From NCBI GenBank assembly GCA_017853835.1, contig JAFMIU010000013.1:1-56656 (forward strand): DNA of 56,656 bases, written 5' to 3'. The notes under the pieces are model-generated. The model had not been told where the DNA came from and searched no databases. It worked only from the letters and a program-made list of their open reading frames with translations. This DNA is from Pirellulales bacterium. Its GTDB lineage: Bacteria; Planctomycetota; Planctomycetia; Pirellulales; UBA1268. This document shows, one piece after another, positions 17,852 through 27,090 of the stretch. The number at the start of each line of letters is the position of its first letter. The stretch's first letter is position 1. The translations under genes and the position numbers were made by a program.

Positions 17852-19085
17852 CGTCGGTGATCCGTTCCACGCGGCTCCAGAGTTGTCCGTCGGTCAGTTG
17901 GGTGATGAGGGTCTCGCCCGTGCGGATGCCCTCGATGCTCCGGAGCGACGATTCATCGCGTTCCGTCCGGGTCATCGACCAGCCGCGGGCCAGCAGCCGG
18001 AGTGGATTGCCGGCGTCGAGTCGCGCGGCCGCTGCCGCAAGGCGTTCCCGAGCCCGCTCCACCGCGGCGCCTGCGAGTCGTGGCAGCCGTCGCGCGTGCT
18101 GGTCGATCGCCGTTCGACGATCCCGCACGAGGCACGATGGATCGGCGAAGATTCTCGATCGCGAGGCTGCCGCAAGTCGGTCGCGGGCTGCGGCCACGCG
18201 CCGTTCCAGCGCCGTGGCCATGCGCACCGCCAGGCCCGTCACGCCGGCGGCCACATCCCGGACGTCCGGCACGAGCCGCACCGCGGCGTCGGTAGGCGTG
18301 AGGGCCCTGACATCGGCCGCGAGATCGCAGAGCGTCACATCGATTTCATGGCCGACTCCCGAGACGACCGGGATCGGTGAGGTGGCCACCGCCCGCACCA
18401 GCACCTCCTCGTTGAACGCCCAGAGGTCCTCGAGGCTGCCGCCACCGCGCACCACGGCGATGGCATCGACCGCCGGCCTGATCCGGGCGGCGGAGGCGAT
18501 GGCGACGGCCACCTCCTCGGCGGCACCGGCACCTTGCACCCGAGAGGGCACGATGATCACGTCGCTTGCCCGCCACCGTGACAGGAGGGTGGTGAGAAAG
18601 TCGGCAATCGCCGCACCCGTCGGGCTCGTGACGACGGCGATGCGCCGGGGGAACGGCGGCAGCGGCCGCTTGCGGGATGGCGCGAACACCCCCTCGGCAT
18701 CGAGCTGCGCGTGGAGGCGTCGAAGGCGAGCTTCCAGCGTGCCCGTACCGACGGCGTGCAGCCGGTCGATCGTGAGCTGGTAGGTGCCTCGCGGCGGGTA
18801 GACCTCCAAGCGGCCGTGGCAGACGACAGCCAGGCCGTCGGCCGGCTCGATCGCCAAGGATTGGACGGTGCTACGCCAGATGACCGCCCGCATGACGGCC
18901 GATTCGTCCTTGAGCGACAGGTAGACATGGCCGCTCGACGCCCGGGTGAGGCTGCTCACCTCTCCGGTCACCCACACGTCGGCGAACCGCGTCTCGAGCT
19001 GCTCCTTGACGCGGCTGGTCAACTCCGACACGCTCTGGGCGTCGTCGGGCGGGCTGCGAGTGTCTGTCGCGACGCGGGTGGCCAT
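17835..19085 (-). CDS. xseA: Exodeoxyribonuclease VII large subunit
   Basis: A 416-residue catalytic subunit of ExoVII. The N-terminal OB fold has SVSELTSRVKEQLETRFADV followed by WVTGEVSSLTRASSGHVYLS and LKDESAVMRAVIWR. The catalytic domain has PFPRRIAVVTSPTGAAIADF near 145, AIAVVRGGGSLEDLWAFNEE near 210 and PVVSGVGHEIDVTLCDLAAD near 238, the family's conserved blocks. A long basic helical region follows, and the C terminus keeps the NPLRLLARGWS motif. It heads the minus-strand string xseA-xseB-polyprenyl synthase-dxs-nadK and is divergent from an MFS gene. Confidence 0.95.
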   Translation of the reverse strand: MATRVATDTRSPPDDAQSVSELTSRVKEQLETRFADVWVTGEVSSLTRASSGHVYLSLKDESAVMRAVIWRSTVQSLAIEPADGLAVVCHGRLEVYPPRGTYQLTIDRLHAVGTGTLEARLRRLHAQLDAEGVFAPSRKRPLPPFPRRIAVVTSPTGAAIADFLTTLLSRWRASDVIIVPSRVQGAGAAEEVAVAIASAARIRPAVDAIAVVRGGGSLEDLWAFNEEVLVRAVATSPIPVVSGVGHEIDVTLCDLAADVRALTPTDAAVRLVPDVRDVAAGVTGLAVRMATALERRVAAARDRLAAASRSRIFADPSCLVRDRRTAIDQHARRLPRLAGAAVERARERLAAAAARLDAGNPLRLLARGWSMTRTERDESSLRSIEGIRTGETLITQLTDGQLWSRVERITDDAITH

Positions 19086-19143
19086 GGGCCGCCAGTGTAG
19101 CAGTCATCCCCGCCGCTTCGGGCCGCCTCACGGCGGAGCGAGC

Positions 19144-20466
19144 ATGTCATCCCACCCCACGGACCCCGGTCAGGCACCAGCTCCCGCATCGCGGGCGGCC
19201 CTGCTCGTCGTGTTTCTCACGGTGTTCATCGACCTGCTCGGGTTTGGCATCGTACTCCCCGTGATGCCCAGGCAGGCGGAGCCCTACCTCGCCGCGCTTG
19301 GCTGCTCGCCGGCCATGACGGGTGCCGTGATCGGCGTGCTTTTTTCGGTCTTCTCGTTGATGCAGTTCATCTTCAGTCCGATCCTGGGTCGCCTGTCGGA
19401 TCGCTTTGGCCGCCGGCCGCTCCTGCTGCTGAGCCTGGCCGGGTCGGTGGTTTTCTACGCGCTGTATGGCGTCGCCGTGATGGTGCCGACCGACCCGGTG
19501 CCGACGCGCGAGCAGGCCATGATGGCGATCGGCCTGATGCTCCTGGCCCGTCTTGGGGCGGGGATTGCCGGGGCGAGCGTGGGCACCGCGGCTGCCGTGA
19601 TCGCCGATTGCACGACGCCCGAGAATCGTGCTCGCGGGATGGCCTTGATCGGCATTGCGTTCGGCGGTGGTTTCACGCTCGGTCCCCTCATCGCCTACTT
19701 CGGCCTCACGGTTTTCCAAAAGGCACCGTGGGGCGTCGGGGCGATCGCCTCGGTGCTTTCGCTGGTGGCGTTTCTGATCGCGGCGACGGTGTTTCGTGAA
19801 ACGCGGCCGGTCGGCGGTGTGCCGCCTCGGGCGCGATCAGGCCTGGGCCGAATGCGAGCGGTGCTGTCGATGCCGGCGGTCGGGGCGCTCGTGCTCGTCT
19901 ATTTCATGGCGATCGTCGCCTTCGCCAACTTCGAAGCCACGCTGGCGCGGCTCACGGAGTCGGCGTTTGGCATGAGCGACGACGACAACTTCCTCGTGTT
20001 TGCCTTCATCGGCCTGATGCTCCTCGTGTCGGGAGGCTGCTATCGGCCGCTGGCCAAGCGGTATCCGGAGCAGCGGCTGCTGGTGGCCGGCGTGGTGCTG
20101 CTGATCGTGGGGCTCGGGGTGCTCGGGGCGGTGGCGTGGACGGTGCATGCCGATCCCGCAGCAGGCCAGTCGTGGGCCTGGAAGAGTGTGTTTTACGTGG
20201 CCTCGGCGGTGGCGGTGGCGGGATTCGCCTGCGTGAATCCGTCGGTTTCGGCGCTGATTTCCAAGCAGGCCGATCCAGCCCGGCAGGGCGAGGTGCTCGG
20301 TGTGAACCAGTCGTTCGCCTCGCTGGGGCGCATCGTCGGGCCCTTTCTCGGCTCATTCCTCTACGGCCTGCACCCGTCACACGTGCTGCCGTTTGCGGCG
20401 GCCGTGGTGGTGCTCGGCGCGATCGTGGTGCTGCTGCCGCGGATCGCGACGGAGACGACACGGTGA
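19144..20466 (+). CDS. MFS drug-exporter-type transporter
   Basis: A 440-residue, twelve-helix major facilitator related to the tetracycline/multidrug exporter branch. The first helix has VVFLTVFIDLLGFGIVLPVM (residues about 20-39), and the loop between helices 2 and 3 has the antiporter motif GRLSDRFGRRPLLLLS. LLARLGAGIAGASVGTA matches helix 4 of this branch. An ATG at 19144 preceded by GGAG was chosen; the frame is open further upstream across the divergent xseA start. Its stop overlaps the GTG start of the chelatase gene (GTGA), so the two are coupled. The substrate is not predictable. Confidence 0.87.
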   Translation: MSSHPTDPGQAPAPASRAALLVVFLTVFIDLLGFGIVLPVMPRQAEPYLAALGCSPAMTGAVIGVLFSVFSLMQFIFSPILGRLSDRFGRRPLLLLSLAGSVVFYALYGVAVMVPTDPVPTREQAMMAIGLMLLARLGAGIAGASVGTAAAVIADCTTPENRARGMALIGIAFGGGFTLGPLIAYFGLTVFQKAPWGVGAIASVLSLVAFLIAATVFRETRPVGGVPPRARSGLGRMRAVLSMPAVGALVLVYFMAIVAFANFEATLARLTESAFGMSDDDNFLVFAFIGLMLLVSGGCYRPLAKRYPEQRLLVAGVVLLIVGLGVLGAVAWTVHADPAAGQSWAWKSVFYVASAVAVAGFACVNPSVSALISKQADPARQGEVLGVNQSFASLGRIVGPFLGSFLYGLHPSHVLPFAAAVVVLGAIVVLLPRIATETTR

Positions 20467-21248
20467 GCGTCGGCGTGCTGGTGGTCGGCCACGGCACGGC
20501 CGACCCTGTCGGCGCGGCCGAGGCACGGCAGGTGGCCGCCACCATCGCGAGCCTGATGCCGAACGTCGCCGTCGAACTCGGTTTTCTGGAGGTGATCGCT
20601 CCGACGATCGACGATGCCATGGCGCGGCTTGCGTCGCGAGGCTGCGAGGCGGTCGTGGTGTCGCCCCTGCTCTTGTTCACCGCCGCTCACGCCAAGCACG
20701 ATGTTCCCGTCGCCGTCACCGCCGCGGCAACGGCGCTCGGCCTTCGCGTGCATCGGGCAGACGCTCTCGGCGAGGCCCCCGAACTGGTGCACCTCGCCCG
20801 CCGACGATTTCACGAGGCGATGGTCCGCCCTGCCGCGGTGCCGCTCGACGAAACGATGCTCGTGATGGTCGGCCGGGGGGCGAGCGACCCAACGGCCGTC
20901 TCCCAGTTTGAGTCGTTCGTCGCCGCCATGCTGGCGGGTGCGGAGCGGCCCCGGCGTGTCGGCATCGGGTTCGTGGCGGCGGCCCTGCCGACGCTCGACG
21001 AGGCCATCGAGGCCGCAGCGGCCTCCCGTCAGGAGGGATGCCGTCGCGTGGTGGTGCAGCCCCACCTCCTCTTTTCGGGCCACGTGGAAGACCAGGTGTC
21101 CGACGCCGTGGCCCGTGGTCGGGAGCTCGAACCGACGATCGACTGGCTTCAGGCCGCCCGCCTCGGCGCCGATCCCGATGTGGCGCGTGCGGCAATTCGC
21201 CGCATTCTCGCCGTCTTGGAACCCGAAAGTTTGTCTCGCCACGGCTGA
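20463..21248 (+). CDS. CbiX-type sirohydrochlorin chelatase, two-domain
   Basis: A 261-residue protein built from two CbiX repeats. The first starts VGVLVVGHGTADPVGAAEA (His10 is the expected metal/proton ligand) and carries VVVSPLLLFTAAHAKHDVP. The second has MLVMVGRGASDPTAV near 140 and VVVQPHLLFSGHVEDQV near 200. The family inserts cobalt or iron into sirohydrochlorin for cobalamin or siroheme. In the second repeat the usual GHGS reads GRGA, so only one repeat keeps the first His. The GTG start overlaps the preceding MFS stop by four bases. No other cobalamin or siroheme gene is nearby, so the product is uncertain. Confidence 0.83.
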   Translation: MSVGVLVVGHGTADPVGAAEARQVAATIASLMPNVAVELGFLEVIAPTIDDAMARLASRGCEAVVVSPLLLFTAAHAKHDVPVAVTAAATALGLRVHRADALGEAPELVHLARRRFHEAMVRPAAVPLDETMLVMVGRGASDPTAVSQFESFVAAMLAGAERPRRVGIGFVAAALPTLDEAIEAAAASRQEGCRRVVVQPHLLFSGHVEDQVSDAVARGRELEPTIDWLQAARLGADPDVARAAIRRILAVLEPESLSRHG

Positions 21249-21323
21249 CGCGAATCGTCACAATGAATGGTCCGGGGTCCGGAGTCTGTCCGGGCCCATC
21301 CCACGTCAGGGAGGATCCAACGC

Positions 21324-23525
21324 GTGAAGATGACGACGAGGGTTTTGATGCTCGGCGGGCTGCTCGCCGCTGCCGTGACGGCCGTGACCGGGGCCGTCGC
21401 CCAGGTGCCCCAGGTGCCGCCGCAGCCCCCTGCCATCATCGCGCCGGCGGAGGCCGCGCCGGCGGTCGCGCCGAAGGCGGCCCCGGCGGCCATCGCCCCC
21501 GCCCAGCCGGCCGCGCCACCGGCCACGGTGAAGCCAGGCACCAACGACCGCTACATCGCGGTGGCGGTGCGACGCCAGCTCGAGAACGAGCACTTCCTTC
21601 GTCAGCCGATCGACGACGAGATCTCCCATCGGTGGTTCGATGCGTTTCTCGAGGCACTCGATCCCATGAAGGTCTACTTTCTCCAGAGCGACGTCGACGC
21701 CTGGCGGCAGAAGCGAGACGCCCTCGACGACCAGGTGAAACGGGGCGATGTGTCGTTTGCGTACGAGGTGCTGACCACGTTTCTGAAGCGGGTCGACCAG
21801 CGGTTGCCGCTCGTGGAGCGATTGATCGAGCAGCAGCACGACTTCACCGTGCCGGAGTCGATCGTCATCGATCGTGATGAGACAGCCTGGGCGAAGAGCG
21901 AGGCGGAGGCGGAAGACCTCTGGCGGCGCCGGATCAAATACGACCTGCTCGTGCAGAAGATGGAAAAGACGCCGCCCGAGGAGGTGAAGGACAAACTCCT
22001 GCGACGCTACCGGAGCCTGGCCAAGCGGTGGCACCAGATGACGGCCGACGAACTTCTCGAGACCTATCTCACGACCCTGACGAGCAGTTTCGATCCGCAC
22101 ACGAGCTACATGTCGCCGGGAACGCTCGAAAACTTCGAAATCGGCATGAAGCTCCAACTCGACGGGATCGGGGCCCAGCTCAAGGGCGAGGACGGCTACA
22201 CGACGATCGTCGAGCTCACTCCCGGTGGTGCCGCCGATCGCGACGGTCGGCTCAAGTCGAAAGACCGGGTCGTCGGCGTGGGGCAGGGAAATGAAGGGGA
22301 GATCGTCGATGTGGTCGACATGAATCTCAACGAGGTGGTGAAGCTGATCCGCGGCAAGCGGGGCACCGTCGTTCGGCTCAAGGTAATCCCGGTGGGCGAG
22401 ACCGTGCCGAAGGTCTACGACATCACCCGCGCCAAGATCGAACTCAAGGATGCCGAGGCTCGGGGAGAGGTCATCGAGCAGGGCAAAAAGCCCGATGGCT
22501 CTCCGTACCGCATCGGCGTGATCAACCTGCCGAGCTTCTATCTCGACATGGCCGGAGCCCAGCAGGGGCAGGCCGAGTTCAAGAGCAGCACCCGCGACTG
22601 CAAGCGGCTGCTCGACGACTTCCGCCGGCAGGGGGTCGATTGCGTGGCCCTCGATCTTCGCAGCAACGGGGGCGGCTCGCTTCCCGAGGCGATCAAACTG
22701 ACGGGCCTGTTCATCGACCGGGGGCCTGTCGTGCAGATCAAGGATTCGGACCAGCAGGTGCGCCCCTACGACGACGTGGACGCCGGCGTGGCCTGGGACG
22801 GTCCGCTGGTGGTGCTGACGAGCAAGTTCAGTGCGAGTGCCAGCGAAATTCTCGCCGGGGCGATCCAGGATTATGGCCGCGGCCTGATCGTGGGTGACAC
22901 GTCGACCCACGGGAAGGGGACCGTTCAGACGCTCCTCGACGTCGGCCGTCAGTTGTTTGCGCGGCTCGACAATGCACCGTCGCTCGGCGCCATCAAGGTG
23001 ACGATCCAGCAGTTCTATCGTCCGTCGGGTGACAGCACGCAGCTCGAGGGCGTGAAGAGCGACGTCGCCCTGCCGAGCATCACGAGTCATCTGCCGATTG
23101 GTGAATCCGATCTCGATCACGCGATCGCGTTTGATCGGGTGCCGCGGGCCGCCTACACGCCCACGGGGCAAGTGAACGCGAGCCTCGTGGCCAAGCTTCA
23201 GGAACTCTCGTCGCAGCGGGTTGCGGGCAACAAGGAGTTCGCCAAGCTGCTCGACGACATTGCCCGCTACGAGCGCCGCAAGGATGAAAAGACGATCTCG
23301 CTGCTGGCGAGCGAGTTCGAAAGCCAGTGGAACGAGGGCAAGGCCGCCGAGGACGAAGAAGAGAAGAAGCTCGAGGAGATGGAGTCGCAGAAGAAGCCGG
23401 TCGTCCGTCGCGACTACTACTTCGACGAGGCGATGAACGTCACCATCGACTACCTCCGGGCGCTCTCGGGCGTGACGGGGCTTTCCGACACCGCCAAGGT
23501 TGTGGATCCGTCGACGGCCCGCTGA
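21324..23525 (+). CDS. Tail-specific (carboxy-terminal processing) protease, S41
   Basis: A 733-residue periplasmic protease of the Prc type. A signal peptide (2-25) is followed by a Pro/Ala linker, an N-terminal helical domain, a PDZ domain near 275-370, and the S41 core with VALDLRSNGGGSLPEAI. In SKFSASASEILAGAIQDYG and then HGKGTVQT, alignment from memory with E. coli Prc gives Ser505, Asp516 and Lys531 as the catalytic set. The C-terminal part is rich in Lys and Glu. The GTG at 21324 is nine bases after GGAGG and is preferred over an ATG two codons later. It closes the plus string MFS-chelatase-protease, 75 bases after the chelatase. Confidence 0.92.
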   Translation: MKMTTRVLMLGGLLAAAVTAVTGAVAQVPQVPPQPPAIIAPAEAAPAVAPKAAPAAIAPAQPAAPPATVKPGTNDRYIAVAVRRQLENEHFLRQPIDDEISHRWFDAFLEALDPMKVYFLQSDVDAWRQKRDALDDQVKRGDVSFAYEVLTTFLKRVDQRLPLVERLIEQQHDFTVPESIVIDRDETAWAKSEAEAEDLWRRRIKYDLLVQKMEKTPPEEVKDKLLRRYRSLAKRWHQMTADELLETYLTTLTSSFDPHTSYMSPGTLENFEIGMKLQLDGIGAQLKGEDGYTTIVELTPGGAADRDGRLKSKDRVVGVGQGNEGEIVDVVDMNLNEVVKLIRGKRGTVVRLKVIPVGETVPKVYDITRAKIELKDAEARGEVIEQGKKPDGSPYRIGVINLPSFYLDMAGAQQGQAEFKSSTRDCKRLLDDFRRQGVDCVALDLRSNGGGSLPEAIKLTGLFIDRGPVVQIKDSDQQVRPYDDVDAGVAWDGPLVVLTSKFSASASEILAGAIQDYGRGLIVGDTSTHGKGTVQTLLDVGRQLFARLDNAPSLGAIKVTIQQFYRPSGDSTQLEGVKSDVALPSITSHLPIGESDLDHAIAFDRVPRAAYTPTGQVNASLVAKLQELSSQRVAGNKEFAKLLDDIARYERRKDEKTISLLASEFESQWNEGKAAEDEEEKKLEEMESQKKPVVRRDYYFDEAMNVTIDYLRALSGVTGLSDTAKVVDPSTAR

Positions 23526-23562
23526 AGCGAGCCGTCAGTCGGGAGCGGCATGACGCGGCGGT

Positions 23563-24456
23563 CTAGGCGCTGTCCCGCACGAGCTGCTCGAGCGACGCGA
23601 GCGGGTCGGGATGCGCCGGCCGGAAGCCGAGGTCATGCCGCAGCAGCGACGAATCAACCCGTTTATCGGCGCCGCGGCTCCGCGGGGCTTCGGGATTCCA
23701 CTGCGGCGCTGGGCTGTGGGTGAGTTCGGCCATGCGGCCATACCAGTCTCGGCGGAGGACGGGGTGGCCATCCGACACGACGTAGAGCGGCCGGGGAGCG
23801 GCGGCGTCGGCGACGGTGGTCACGGCCGCGGCGGCGTCGTCGATATGAACCAGGTTGAGCCACGACTCGGGATCGGCGGCGATCGGCCGCCCGGCGGCGA
23901 GGTCGGCCGTGCGGGGCAGACGACCGGGACCGTAGAGGCCGGCAAACCGAAGCGAGGTTCCGGGGCCCGCGGGATGGTGCCGCAGCCGTGTTTCGGCCTC
24001 CACCAGCACCACGCCCGCATCGCGCGACGGCGTGGTGGGGGTGGCCTCGTTCACCACGCCTCCCTGGAGGTCTCCCCAGACACCGGTCGAACTCGAGAAG
24101 ATCACCCGTGTCGGTGTCTCCGGAGACGTCATCGCCGCGAGGGCGTCGAGCAGGCGTGTGAGCCCGAGCACGTGCACGTCACGATGTGTTCCGCCGGCTG
24201 AGCGATCGAAGCCCACACTCCAGAGCACGGTCGCAGGCGGGCCGCTGTCGCGAAACACCTCGTTCCAGGACTGGCCGGCGTCGGCCACATCGATCACACA
24301 TGGCGTGATCCCCAACGCCCCGAGGTGCGCGGCACGGTCCGCGCGACGGGTCGTGGCCATCACGGGATCGCCCATGGCGATCCATCGCCGCGCGACCCGT
24401 TCCCCGAGGTAGCCACAGCCCACGACGAGCCTGAGGCGGGGTTGCCGATCAGCCAT
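23563..24456 (-). CDS. NAD(P)-dependent epimerase-like SDR protein
   Basis: A 297-residue extended short-chain dehydrogenase fold. The dinucleotide motif GCGYLG is at residues 13-18, and FSSSTGVWGDLQGGVVNEAT is at about 120-140. The usual YxxxK pair is not evident; AGVVLVEAETRLR stands at its place, so catalysis may be lost or altered, as in YeeZ-type proteins. LNLVHIDDAAAAV near 195 is the conserved substrate-side block. The ATG overlaps the ruvX stop by eight bases, making it the last gene of the secA string. Its substrate is unknown. Confidence 0.8.
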   Translation of the reverse strand: MADRQPRLRLVVGCGYLGERVARRWIAMGDPVMATTRRADRAAHLGALGITPCVIDVADAGQSWNEVFRDSGPPATVLWSVGFDRSAGGTHRDVHVLGLTRLLDALAAMTSPETPTRVIFSSSTGVWGDLQGGVVNEATPTTPSRDAGVVLVEAETRLRHHPAGPGTSLRFAGLYGPGRLPRTADLAAGRPIAADPESWLNLVHIDDAAAAVTTVADAAAPRPLYVVSDGHPVLRRDWYGRMAELTHSPAPQWNPEAPRSRGADKRVDSSLLRHDLGFRPAHPDPLASLEQLVRDSA

Positions 24457-24925
24457 CGAGCGCCTCCGGCCGTCCGGTTCGTGCCTGAGACTCGAGCCAG
24501 GACTGCAGAACGACCTGCGCCGCCACGGCATCGGTCCGCTCTTTTTTGCGGCCGCGTGTCATGCCGATGCCGGCGAGAAGTCCGGCGGCCTCCCGTGAAC
24601 TGTATCGCTCATCGTGGAACGCGATCGGCAGGCCGGTGATCCGTCCAAGCCAGGCGCCGAAGCGTTCCACCTCCACCGACATGGCGCTGTCGGTGCCATC
24701 GGCATGCACGGGCAGGCCCACGACGAATCCGACGGGCTGTTCCTCGGTCACCAGCCTCCGAAAGAAGGCGGTGTCGATGTCGCGATCGCCCGTCGTCACG
24801 TGAATGCACAGCGGGCTGCAGATGATGCGCTCGGCATCGCAGATGGCCACACCGATCCGGCGCCGGCCGTAATCGATGCCGGCGATCCTGCCCGGTGGCA
24901 TCGGCTGCGACAGGGGGTCGGTCAT
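24449..24925 (-). CDS. ruvX: YqgF/RuvX Holliday junction resolvase-like nuclease
   Basis: A 158-residue RNase H-fold protein. The first acidic motif is GIDYGRRRIGVAICD near residue 15, then VVGLPVHADGTDS near 70, DERYSSREA near 105 and a last Asp in RTDAVAAQVVLQSWL near 135. The family acts in 16S rRNA 5' end maturation in E. coli, with resolvase activity proposed. The ATG overlaps the upstream hydrolase stop as ATGA and its own stop overlaps the epimerase start. The length is slightly above the usual 140. Confidence 0.92.
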   Translation of the reverse strand: MTDPLSQPMPPGRIAGIDYGRRRIGVAICDAERIICSPLCIHVTTGDRDIDTAFFRRLVTEEQPVGFVVGLPVHADGTDSAMSVEVERFGAWLGRITGLPIAFHDERYSSREAAGLLAGIGMTRGRKKERTDAVAAQVVLQSWLESQARTGRPEALDG

Positions 24926-25869
24926 GGAGCCGCCTCGGGCGTCGTTGAGCCGAACTGTCCCGTCTTGAGGAAGGATTCGGTGGCCCGCTGGACACGCTGA
25001 TCGCGGAGCATCCCCGCATGGTGGACCGGCACGAGGAGGAAGTCGCCGGCGCCGGCGAGATGGGTCTCTTCGACGCGCACGACCGCGTCGTCGTCTCCCT
25101 CGAGCATCGAACTGAAGCCGTTGTCGTCGCCTCGACCGCCAGCGACGATCCCAAAGGGGCACGCGGGCTGGGCAAGATGCGGCTCCACTCGATCCCAGTC
25201 GACCACCAGATCCCGAGCCGCGCCATGCGCGAGCGCCGAGAGGAAGGCCACGCCGCCGATCTGCCTGGCGAGCGCCGAGCCCTGGTTGGGCGGGCCGAGC
25301 ATCACCATGCGGTCGACGCGGGCAAGGGTTTCGCCGGCGGCCAACGACATCCATCGCCGCACGACGAGATTGCCGAGGCTGTGGCCGACAAAACTGATCG
25401 GCGCATCGGAGGGGAGCGAGCGAATCACCAGGTCGAGCGAGCGTCCATGGGCCTCGAGGTCGGCAGCTGTGCTGGCGTAGCCAACCAGCATCACCGTCGC
25501 CTCCAGGGTTCGGCGGAGATGGGCTGCGAGCGGCTTCATCGAGTCGCGGCTCTCGCCGAGGCCGTGCAGCACGATCACGGTGGGGCCGGCGATCGACGGG
25601 ATCGTGCCGGCTGCTTCCATGGCGGCAAACTCCCGCCGGCAGTCGTCGGGCGTTCCCTCGCGAATGCTGTGGTCGCCGGGGTCGAGGATTCGGCAGCGAT
25701 CGTCCTCAGGACGGTGCTGGAGTCGCCAGTCGTGGCGAACGACCACGTCGCTCCATTCGAGCGCCTCGTGCGCCCGAAGGATGCGGTCGATCCACGGAGT
25801 CTCCGTGGTGGCGGTCTCGTCGGCATGGACGGCGGTCGCCAGCGCGATGGCGGCCAGGATCGCACGCAT
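24922..25869 (-). CDS. Secreted alpha/beta hydrolase (lipase-like)
   Basis: A 315-residue exported hydrolase. The signal peptide MRAILAAIALATAVHADE is followed by an alpha/beta fold with oxyanion segment VIVLHGLGESRDSMKPLA near 98, nucleophile elbow GHSLG with Ser164, and a terminal His in VPVHHAGMLRD near 285. A LGPPNQGSALARQ stretch resembles triacylglycerol lipase and PGAP1-like families. The ATG overlaps the manC-type gene's stop as TGATG; an in-frame ATG six codons upstream is possible but weakens the signal peptide. It could act on lipids in the periplasm; the substrate is not known. Confidence 0.82.
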   Translation of the reverse strand: MRAILAAIALATAVHADETATTETPWIDRILRAHEALEWSDVVVRHDWRLQHRPEDDRCRILDPGDHSIREGTPDDCRREFAAMEAAGTIPSIAGPTVIVLHGLGESRDSMKPLAAHLRRTLEATVMLVGYASTAADLEAHGRSLDLVIRSLPSDAPISFVGHSLGNLVVRRWMSLAAGETLARVDRMVMLGPPNQGSALARQIGGVAFLSALAHGAARDLVVDWDRVEPHLAQPACPFGIVAGGRGDDNGFSSMLEGDDDAVVRVEETHLAGAGDFLLVPVHHAGMLRDQRVQRATESFLKTGQFGSTTPEAAP

Positions 25870-26951
25870 CAGAGGTAGTCGGTCCATCCACGCTTCTCGA
25901 GTTCGGCCACGACCTTTCGCACCCCTTCCTCGTGGGCGCGGTCGGCGACGAGGGTCGCGTCCGGGGTGTGTACCACAAGGATATCCCGGAGGCCGAGCGT
26001 GACGACCAGATGGTCGTCGTCGGTGTGCACGATCGTGCCCTGCGACTCGATGCCGAGGTGCCGGCCCACGGCGGTGTTCCCCGCTTCGTCCGCCTTCCGC
26101 TGGCGGGCGGCTGCGGACCAGCCTCCCAGGTCATCCCAGCCAAAGGGCGCCTCGATCACCGCCACGTCCGGGGCATGCTCCAGCACGGCGTAGTCGATCG
26201 AGATTCCCTTGATGGCGGCGAACTCCTCGGCGAAAACCCGATCGCGATCGGGGGTATCCCACGCGGCGGCGATCCGGCGCAGGTGGGCCATCGTCTCGGG
26301 CTGACGTTCGTCGAGGGCCGCCACGATCGTCGCGGCCTTCCAGATGAAAATGCCGGCGTTCCAGAGAAACGTGCCGGCGGCCAGATACTCGGCGGCAACG
26401 CTCGCCGGCGGCTTTTCCTTGAACCGCACGACGCGATGGGCCGGCGCGTCGCCGGCGGCGACCACCAGCGGCTCGCCCTGCTCGATGTAGCCGAAACTCT
26501 CGGCGGGGTACGTGGGGCGCACGCCGAAGGTGACGAGACGGCCCGGCGACGACTCCACCATCGCGGCGGCCTGGCGGATGGCCCGCTGGAAGTCGGCCGT
26601 GGGTCGGATGACGTGGTCCGACGGCATGACCGCCATCGTGGCGTCGGGGTCGTGCCGGAGCACCAGGAGCGCCGCGAGGCCGATGCACGGCGTGGTGTCG
26701 CGCTTGCAGGGCTCACCGACGAGCGCCGAGGCGGGCAGGCCGGGAACCTGTTCGCCGACGGCGTCGAGCAGCCGCGCCGCCGTCACGATCATGGTGCGGT
26801 CGGGCGGCACGAGGCCATCGAGACGGGCGACGGTGTCTTGAAGGAGGGTCTGTTCGCCGGCGAGCGCCAGCAGTTGCTTGGGGAGTCCGGCCCGGCTCGC
26901 GGGCCAGAATCGGGTGCCCGATCCGCCCGCCATCACGATCGCATACAGCAT
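25869..26951 (-). CDS. manC: Mannose-1-phosphate guanylyltransferase
   Basis: A 360-residue nucleotidyltransferase that makes GDP-mannose from GTP and mannose 1-phosphate. The GTP-binding motif GGSGTRFWPASR is at residues 9-20, PKQLLAL follows, SDHVIRPTADF is near 112, FKEKP near 178, and FLWNAGIFIWKA near 197, the last typical of ManC. It has only the pyrophosphorylase part, without the isomerase domain of bifunctional enzymes. It lies in an envelope-related operon with waaA and secA and feeds mannosylation or polysaccharide synthesis. The 22-base gap to the small upstream gene suggests cotranscription. Confidence 0.92.
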   Translation of the reverse strand: MLYAIVMAGGSGTRFWPASRAGLPKQLLALAGEQTLLQDTVARLDGLVPPDRTMIVTAARLLDAVGEQVPGLPASALVGEPCKRDTTPCIGLAALLVLRHDPDATMAVMPSDHVIRPTADFQRAIRQAAAMVESSPGRLVTFGVRPTYPAESFGYIEQGEPLVVAAGDAPAHRVVRFKEKPPASVAAEYLAAGTFLWNAGIFIWKAATIVAALDERQPETMAHLRRIAAAWDTPDRDRVFAEEFAAIKGISIDYAVLEHAPDVAVIEAPFGWDDLGGWSAAARQRKADEAGNTAVGRHLGIESQGTIVHTDDDHLVVTLGLRDILVVHTPDATLVADRAHEEGVRKVVAELEKRGWTDYL

Positions 26952-26973
26952 GGGTCAAGTGTTCCTTGGTGCG

Positions 26974-27090
26974 TCAGCGGCCTCGCACCCAGCTCCACAT
27001 CGCGAAGCAGAGCAGGGGAAAGCCAAGAAAGATCAGGCCATACGTGAAAAGAGTCGTCCACAGGTTTTTCGGCCAGCGTGCCATCGGCAT
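26974..27090 (-). CDS. 38-residue single-span membrane protein
   Basis: The product has a basic N terminus (MPMARWPKNLW), one hydrophobic helix from about residue 12 to 33 (TTLFTYGLIFLGFPLLCFAM) and ends VRGR. The ATG overlaps the preceding gene's stop as TGATG, the same coupling style as its neighbours, which supports real translation. No family is recognised. It lies between a four-helix membrane protein and manC. Confidence 0.6.
   Translation of the reverse strand: MPMARWPKNLWTTLFTYGLIFLGFPLLCFAMWSWVRGR

Noticed and set aside
20463..21248. Cobalamin biosynthesis locus
   Set aside because: Only a CbiX-like gene is present with no other cob, cbi or siroheme gene in the window.
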